NCBI RefSeq assembly: GCF_017591425.1
Contig: NW_024467120.1
Span: 3,224,001 to 3,288,000 of the forward strand
Reading direction: 5' to 3'
Origin: Ochotona curzoniae
Taxonomy: Eukaryota > Chordata > Mammalia > Lagomorpha > Ochotonidae
DNA: 64,000 nt
Both the position numbers and the translations under genes were made by a program. The notes under the pieces were generated by a model that worked only from the letters and a program-made list of their open reading frames with translations, searched no databases and was not told the origin of the DNA. Positions 57,743 to 64,000 of this stretch are shown here, one piece after another; the first letter of the stretch is position 1; the number at the start of each line of letters is the position of its first letter.

Positions 57743-57764
57743 CCATTATTTAAAAACTATTAAA

Positions 57765-59214
57765 AGCATACTTTATTCTCAATATCTTGCCCTGACCACC
57801 AAGGACAATTGAGGTCATTCCACATAGCTATGATAACTCCATCCTACATGGCCAGACACTTAGGCTAATGATGCAAGGATTGTGTCTCTTTGTCAGTCAG
57901 GTTCAAATTGGCATTCTAAATGATTTCCAAAGAAAGACTAACTACCCAAGAAAGATGCTCCGATAACCCCAAGGCAGTGACAAGAGGCCTGGATGGGACT
58001 GTGTATGGCCTGGGAGGTTCCAACTGCAGCTGAATCCCCATACACAGATGCTATATAGTGTCAGGCCTCCATTTACTCACTTACTTAGAGCATCCTTGTC
58101 CTGCCTTTCTGATAGACAACCATCCACTTACTAAAATTAACTCAAGGAATTGAGGGAGCAGTCGAGTGGGGCTCTACAAGGTTTTAATTATTGGACTCAT
58201 GAGATTATTTGCTTATCCAAAAGCTAATACCTTAGTTTTGTCACTAGGGTTTTATTTTCCCAAGCCCTAGCAAAAAGTAACAGCATCCCCCAGCCCCGCC
58301 TCCCCAAAGCCTTGAGGTTCATCCGAACTCACTTTGTCATCGTCAAAATCCCCTAAAGGACAGCATACTGTTGACAGCATCTCTCTCAAAGGAGAGCCAT
58401 GAACACTATAGACCAACCAGAAAGTTGGACATGAGCTAAATACGCACCTTGGAGCCCCCAACTTTAATAGAAACCTTCACCTCTAACTCCGCGAGGAATC
58501 CAGGAACTAGGTGACAGCTGTCTGGCTCCTTGACCTCTGTGTTGTAGTAAACATCTCCTTGCTTCCATCACCACAGCATCAGAGACTGGTTTCCTGCACA
58601 TCCACTGAGTAAACCTTCCTTAGCAGCTCTTCTGACAGGTTTTGGAGAGCGTTTTAGATCAAGACTGCCAAGTGTCATGCCAAGGACTGGGCAGTCAATG
58701 AAATGAAGTTGAGAGAGATGGCCTCTGCCCTGTGTTTTATGTACACAAAGTTTCCACACAGCTGCCCTGTGACACATCCTTGTCTCCTTGGTTAAGGGCA
58801 TTCCAAATCTAATCTACTAACTAGGACTTCTTTATAAGGCATTCATACCATGTCAGATAGGAAAAACCCAAGAGAGCCTATACCAAATTCAACTTGCATT
58901 TTCCTAGCCAACTGAGAAGTCCCAGTGCTGGTAAATGTGGACATAGACATTGAACAAGTCACCAAAGGCCATTAACATGATCCACTGTCCTGGCCTTGTC
59001 CTTGTGGCTACAGGATGGGCCCTACAGGCACAGCATGATAATTACCTTCCACAGGAACACGAGGGGAAAGAACAAGACAAGCAACATGTGCCAGCAGAGA
59101 TGGCTTGCTTTTCTGAGAGCATATTTTATAGGCTTTCATTATGCCACCATCTGGGTCACTTGGTCACTGCTACCTGAGGAAGAACCTAAGGATGTGAGTC
59201 TCACTCTGTAAAAA
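57765..59214. other. Unique sequence, no recognised feature
   Basis: About 1.4 kb with no repeat or exon recognised. Confidence 0.35.
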
Positions 59215-59225
59215 CTAACATTCTC

Positions 59226-59558
59226 AGGCCCGGCTCGGTGGCGCAAGTGGTTAAGGTCCTCGCCTTGCACGCCCGGGATCCCATATGGGTGCCGGTTCTA
59301 TCCCAGCAGCCCCGCTTCCCTTCCAGCTCCCTGCCTGTGGCCTGGGAAAGCAGTCGAGGACAGCCCAAAGCTTTGGGACCCTGCACCCATGTGGGAGACC
59401 CAGAAGAGTCTCCTGGCTTTGGATCGGCATAGCATCGGCCGTTGCACTCACTTGGGGAGTGAATCATCGGACGGAAGATCTTCCTCTCTGTCTCTCCTCT
59501 TTGTATATCTGCCTTTCCAATAAAAAAAATAATAAAAATAAACCTTAAAAAAAAAAAC
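59226..59558 (+). mobile_element. Young CSINE with target-site duplication
   Basis: A full-length plus-strand copy starting 'aggcccggctcggtggcgc', with B-box 'ggttctatccc' at 59293-59303 and A-rich tail 59521-59557. Flanked by a perfect 'ctaacattctc' at 59215-59225 and 59559-59569. Close to the copy at 45884-46217. Confidence 0.97.
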
Positions 59559-59571
59559 CTAACATTCTCTT

Positions 59572-60385
59572 TGAAAAAGCAAGGTTAATTTTGGACAAGC
59601 AATGAACTAATCAAGAATGTTTTGGGAAGATTTAACATAGGTGCAGGGTGTCATGTAAATAAGATGAAAACATAAGGGAAATCACATCACTGTGCAAACT
59701 TTCCTTGCAGGTCAACTTTTTCAACTAATTCTTTAATTGAACAATTTCCCTGATTCGTGAATCAAATTCCCAGAGAAGGAAATACAGATTTTTTTTGTCA
59801 TTGAAAATACTATATGTGCCAGAGGTTGGTTATCTGGAAATTACTGATGACAATTTTGTCCAAAGTTTGATGCCTATTTGGCAATACATGGTTCACCCTG
59901 GTACTACCACTCACCTAAGTCCACGTGCTTCACATAAGAACACCCAGTCTCTCCTTGGTTTCTGACATGCTCCACTGAAGCTTAATAATCCCAACATCCA
60001 TTTTCTGTCAGCCCAGGGTATGCAGGCCCACCCAAATCCAGTTCCACTGAAAAATGCATGGCCATAAAAGGGATTTGCTGCAATGTGTTAGACTCATCTT
60101 TGAGGTTATGTGGCATAATGGATCTGGAAATAATGTTTCAATTTCCTTTTACTGCATGTTGCAGAGCAATTTCTTGTTAACCAACAGACTTTGTGTTTTG
60201 TTATGTTTTAGCACAAATAGCCAGGGACAAATCCTTCAACAGAATACATCTGAGGGACGAATTGTCCAATTGCTCTTTTTGGGAAACAGAATGAATAGTA
60301 TGGATTCGGAATTGCCTATAATATGGATCTTCAAGGTCAAAAATATTTGCTTCATGAAAGGAATCTCAACACGAATAGCCGTTAG
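59572..60385. other. Unique or ancient-repeat sequence
   Basis: Nothing firmly recognised. The 142-codon frame from 60054 to 60482 runs into the L1 relic and is not evidence of a gene. Confidence 0.35.
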
Positions 60386-60389
60386 GGAC

Positions 60390-61050
60390 ATACAAACCCA
60401 TATTAAAATGAGACATCATCTCATACTCATGAAGATGCCTATTCTGTTTTCTTTTTTTTTAAGCAGATATGACAAGTGTTGATGAAGATGTGAAGAAGTT
60501 GAAAGCCTCGTGTACCGCTGGTGGAGAGGCAGGGTGGAGAAGGCACTGGCAGACAGTGTGGCAATTTGCAAAAAGAGGGTCAGCATAGAATTACTAAATG
60601 ACCCAGCAATCCTGCTCCTAGATATGACCCCAAAACAGTGGGAAATAGGGACTTAAAATGATACTTGTAGGCCAAGGTTGGAAGTTGGCCAAGTGTCCAC
60701 CACTAGATAAATGGATAAACAAAATGTGGTTCGTATCACACAATGGGATATTATGCCACCATAGAAAGAATGAAATGCTGATACAGGGATAAAATCGATC
60801 AATGACCCAAATTTCCGGACACAAAGGAATAAATACGTGATTCCGCCTCTATGAACTATCTATAATAGACAAACTTACAAAAACAATCACATTAGCAGTT
60901 CTCTGGGACCACCGAGAGGGTAAAGGTGCTGGTTACTCCAGGTTTCCAGCGTTTGCATTTAGGATGAGAAAAACAAAGTTGAAAAACTGAGTAGTAGTGA
61001 CAGTGGCACAATATTGTCACTACAAGTAATAGCACTGCACTCTACAGTTA
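60390..61050 (+). mobile_element. Ancient L1 (L1M-type) 3' UTR
   Basis: Consecutive matches to the L1M 3' UTR: 'atatgacaagtgttgatgaagatgtg' (60466-60491), 'ctggtggagaggcagggtgg', 'gacccagcaatcctgctcctag', 'agtgtccaccactagataaatggataaacaaaatgtggttcg', 'caatgggatattatgccaccatag', 'gaatgaaatgctgatacagg' and 'gattccgcctctatgaac'. Heavily mutated and inactive. Plus strand; an old SINE follows at 61060. Confidence 0.92.
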
Positions 61051-61059
61051 AAAATTACA

Positions 61060-61368
61060 GGAAGGAGCTGGGCATTTAGTCTAGAGGTCAAGAGAGCTGG
61101 CTGGAATGCCTGCCTCCTGCGTCGGAGTGCCTGGGTTTGAGCTGTGGCTCTGCTCCCCACTCCAGCTTCCTGCTCAGACGCGTCCTGAGATGCAGCAGTG
61201 GGAGCTCGGGCAGTTGAGTCTCTGCCACCCACGTGGAAGCCATGAACTCATTTGCCGGTTTCCAGCTTCACCTTGGCCCCAGCCCGGCCTTTGTAGGCAT
61301 CCGGGAGTGAACCAGTGGGTGGGCTATTTCTCTTCCCGTTCGGTTCTCAAATAAACATAAAATCCTCA
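61060..61368 (+). mobile_element. Old lagomorph SINE
   Basis: A plus-strand copy starting 'ggagctgggcatttagtctagagg' with 'gtgcctgggtttgagctgtgg' (B-box-like), 'gctcgggcagttgagtctctgccacccacgtgg', 'ccgggagtgaaccagtggg' and 'tctcaaataaacataaaatcc'. It lies at the end of, or inside, the L1 relic. Confidence 0.88.
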
Positions 61369-61374
61369 AAATGT

Positions 61375-62830
61375 TTTAAATGTCGAATTGTGTTGTATAT
61401 AAAAAGAGAGAAATAGTATTACAAAAGCAATACTATCAAAGCCTCATCCACCTGTTGTGCTCTCTCCTGCCCAGGACAGAAGTGGCATTTTCAAGAAGCA
61501 ACATGGTGGGTGATGATGTCATCTTCTTGACAGCAAATGGAGTGTGAGCCTATCATATTTTTACGGTTTTTTATGTTTTAGTCTACAAGAGAAGGACTTT
61601 TGATATAATCCTGTATGCAAAGGTTGTTTTTTTTTTTTAGGGTTTTTCACAATTTTTAAGGATTCTTAAGCCAAAAGGATTAAGAACCACAGGTGAGGTC
61701 AGTTCCTTAAGGAAAATGCCTACATAACCTGTATTGATTGAGATTCGCTTGAAGCAACAGCTGGATAGAGGCGGTTGAATTCCAGTTAGATCGTGAACTC
61801 TAAAAGCAACCTAGGCAGGAAGGAGTGGAGGACATACTCCAGCTTAGGAAACCACTTGAAACTGTGGGTTTAAATTTTTTTTCTACTGAGTACAGTAGCG
61901 CACGACATATTTAAGTCTGATGTACTTTACCTTTTTCTCAAGAAGGCGCAGGTGAATGTGAATGAGGATTACATCATCAAAAGGGTACCTTTCCATTCTC
62001 TCTCTCTCTCTTTTTTTTTAATAAGCTCCTGGGTTGTTCCTGTTTGCTTTTTAATTGTTTGTTTTTAATTACCCATGACTCTGGCTCTGTCAATTATAAT
62101 AGAGATATCTATTTTTCATTGCTCTGGTTTCCTTCATTTTCAAAAGTTCTATGTTTGGGACATGTGTAAGCTTTTCTGTGACTTACAAGGGAAGTGTTTT
62201 CTTTTACAAACAGCTCCCTTCTAGAACTCAGTTTTTTTTTCTCCTGCTGAACAATTGCACTCAGCCGATAGTGGATGTTCCTTTCAACTCCAAGCACAAA
62301 GCCGGAGCAGATGTCACCCATCTGAAAACGGAAGTGAGAGGGCAAGGTCACAGCGCATGCCTCGCAACTGCCACAGCCAGGCACGGACACCTGCCTGCCC
62401 AGGGCTGGCTTCTAGAACAGACAGCCCATGCGGTCTGTCCAAGCCTGGCACTGGGTTTGCTGCTCTGTGGTGGCACAAGGTTGAAACTCGAAGGGTTTTG
62501 GGGGCAAGCAATTCTATTTTTCCTTATGCATTAGACCAACGAATTTGTAGCTTCTGTGATGGGTCCTTATTATACAAGTACTAACAAATCCTCTTTCTTC
62601 AATTTGCAAGCTAATTCCTATAAACAATTTCACCTCTTTACATCTCAGCGTTACCTCGTATGAAGTGATGATTGGAATAACTGCACCAACGTTGCACAGT
62701 TGTCAGAAGAGGCAAAAGATTTTTAAAAATACTAGTATAACACCTAAAGTGCAGGAAAAACACACACTAAAGGGTGACAATTACTCTTGCCTACATCTCC
62801 TTTATTAAATTTGTTGAACAAAGTGTATTT
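61375..62830. other. Unique sequence, no recognised feature
   Basis: Contains short CT (61997-62010) and T-runs. Overlapping plus-strand frames at 62151-62584 show no domain. Confidence 0.35.
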
Positions 62831-62835
62831 TTAAA

Positions 62836-63166
62836 GATTTACATGTTCATTTTGAAAAACCAAAGTTACAGAGAAAGAGAGGTAGAAAGAGGGAGAGAGA
62901 GAGAGAGAAAGAGATTTTCCATCTGCTGGTTCACTCTCCAGATGACCACAAAGTTCTGTGCTGGGCCAGGCTGAAGCAAAGAGCCAAAAACTTTATTGGG
63001 GTCTTCCTCATGAGCAGCAGAGACAGAAACATGTGGGTCATGACTGGTTTTCCCATGTCATTAGCAGAGCAGAACAATCTGAACACAAAAACACAAACCA
63101 GTGCACATGTGGGAGGCTGGTGTCACCACAGGCAGTGGTGTTACCCACCATGCCACAACACTGGCC
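62836..63166 (-). mobile_element. Old lagomorph SINE
   Basis: A minus-strand copy: 'taaagatttacatgttcattttg' at the tail, a GA tract (62876-62912), 'ctgctggttcactctcc', 'ctgggccaggctgaagc' and 'gccacaacactggcccc' at the head. 'tgaacaaa' occurs on both flanks (about 62815 and 63169), a probable short duplication. Confidence 0.88.
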
Positions 63167-63332
63167 CCTGAACAAACTATTTGAGCACCTTCTGTGTTTT
63201 TTTAAGGAATTGTCCCAGGCATTTGGGATGTAAACAAAATGGACAAAGATTCCCATTCTCCAAGAACTTCATTTGCATGGCTGTTAGATGACGACTGCTG
63301 ACCACCCACTAGTGGAAGAATATTAGCAAGTT

Positions 63333-63700
63333 GTCGGAAGTTGTAACGGAAACTTTATTGGAGAATCCGCTACTGGGCCCCCTTCTCACAGGGAAGAGGG
63401 AGGAAGCGAAAGGGGAGGGCCGAGATACGTGTTGGGGAGTCTTATACTTCTCTGGACACAGGGGCTGGCAAAGGGGCTGTCTGTGCCCTGGTTGAGTAAG
63501 GAATGTCCGTTCGGGTGTGTCATCGATCGGCTAGAATCCCACCAGGCCGGTGACGTAACTGGCTCTTGTGACCCCTCTCTGCTCCCGCTGAAGCCTGAGC
63601 GACATGCCTCGTCTGGAGGGGACCCAGTCCCTCCCCTCCAGGGCCCTGGGCAACCATCAATGGGTATGAGAAAAGATTTTACAAAATGATGATAATAATG
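63333..63700 (-). mobile_element. Retroviral-type LTR, 3' part (R/U5 and promoter)
   Basis: On the minus strand this block has the order expected of an LTR: GC-rich U3-like sequence with CpGs (63700-63460), a TATA-like 'gtataaga' (about 63440-63447), a pyrimidine-rich R-like segment, an AATAAA polyadenylation signal (minus strand, 63354-63359) about 85 bp downstream of the TATA, and a U5-like end whose plus-strand start is 'tgtcgg' at 63333, giving the terminal CA. The outer limit, any internal region and the target duplication are not visible before the window ends. No viral protein is present. Confidence 0.5.
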
Positions 63701-63704
63701 GATG

Positions 63705-64000
63705 TAATTTAGAGAGGTAGAAGGGTAGCCAGATGTAAACATGATGGATAAAAGACGAGAAACAAACCAGGAGTTACAGGTAGGTCATCAATAAGGAGAT
63801 TCCTTAAAAACCACAAGAAGATTGTGGTTTGAACAAACTCATGGAGGAAGGAAGAGAATTCACTAAGTGGATGTCTGAGGAAAGTATTCCAGAAGCGGCT
63901 TCCCGGGTAATGCAGGGCAAGGCATAAAATGGAGCCTCCACTGAAGCTCCACCCTCCGGACAAGGGCTGGGGAGTCCACCAGCCAGTGCAAAACGCGATG
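63705..64000. other. Right edge; possibly more of the LTR element
   Basis: Purine-rich, with 'taaaaaccacaagaagattgtgg' containing an inverted repeat (63805-63830). It may be U3 of the LTR, but this cannot be settled within the window. Confidence 0.3.

Noticed and set aside
890..59548. Recurring peptides such as LWPGKAVEDSPKLWDPAPAWE in many open frames
   Set aside because: They are translations of CSINE copies in one frame or strand. The similarity is DNA-level repeat identity, not a protein family.
60054..60482. 142-codon frame
   Set aside because: Its 3' part is an ancient L1 3' UTR, and the rest has no domain.
1..64000. tRNA, rRNA, 7SL or Y RNA genes
   Set aside because: Apart from tRNA-like SINE heads and the U2 fragment I found no cloverleaf or matching small-RNA segment by eye.

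Overview
This is a mammalian, non-coding stretch of genome. The organism is most likely a lagomorph, and more likely a pika (Ochotona) than a rabbit. The main clue is about two dozen copies or fragments of a tRNA-derived SINE with the layout of the lagomorph C-repeat (CSINE): a pol III A/B-box head, a conserved body containing a 'cctgggaaagcagt' segment, a CT-rich stretch and an A-rich tail with AATAAA-like units. The youngest copies differ from the rabbit consensus I remember, and an L1 3' end at 31.2-31.7 kb also looks lagomorph-like but not rabbit-like. Ancient mammalian repeats (MIR, MER5-type hAT elements, L1M 3' UTRs, MaLR-type LTRs and a mariner-like MITE) fill in the rest.

I found no convincing protein-coding exon. 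Every long reading frame is either a translation of a repeat or lacks recognisable domain, splice or codon support. Recurrent peptides such as LWPGKAVED come from SINEs. The window is therefore intergenic or deep intronic, and I cannot say which gene it belongs to.

Layout. 0-12 kb: unique sequence with scattered SINEs, a tandem SINE pair (3.5-4.2 kb), two MITEs and a possible ERV LTR (8.2-8.6 kb). 12-30 kb: more SINEs, three MaLR-like LTRs and MIR relics. 30-38 kb: an L1 3' end, microsatellites, MER5 and MIR relics. 38.1-40.6 kb: a GC-rich 2.5-kb insertion with a 15-bp target-site duplication and an A-tail, described below. 41-54 kb: L1 relics, SINEs, MITEs and a MaLR LTR. 54.1 kb: a tiny U2 snRNA retropseudogene. 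54.8-64 kb: MIR, three very young SINEs, an old L1 3' UTR, and a retroviral-type LTR terminus at the right edge.

The most noteworthy object is the element at 38130-40613. Read on the minus strand it begins with a partial plus a complete copy of a 238-bp tandem monomer carrying CACGTG palindromes. It continues through a long non-coding body of degenerate repeats and ends in an A-rich tail, all between perfect 15-bp target-site duplications at a TTTT/AG site. This is the architecture of a non-autonomous, L1-mobilised composite retrotransposon, analogous in layout (not in sequence) to SVA. I do not recognise the family. The second is the U2 fragment at 54128-54163: only the first 36 nt of U2, flanked by 14-bp duplications, and apparently primed internally by microhomology with the target.
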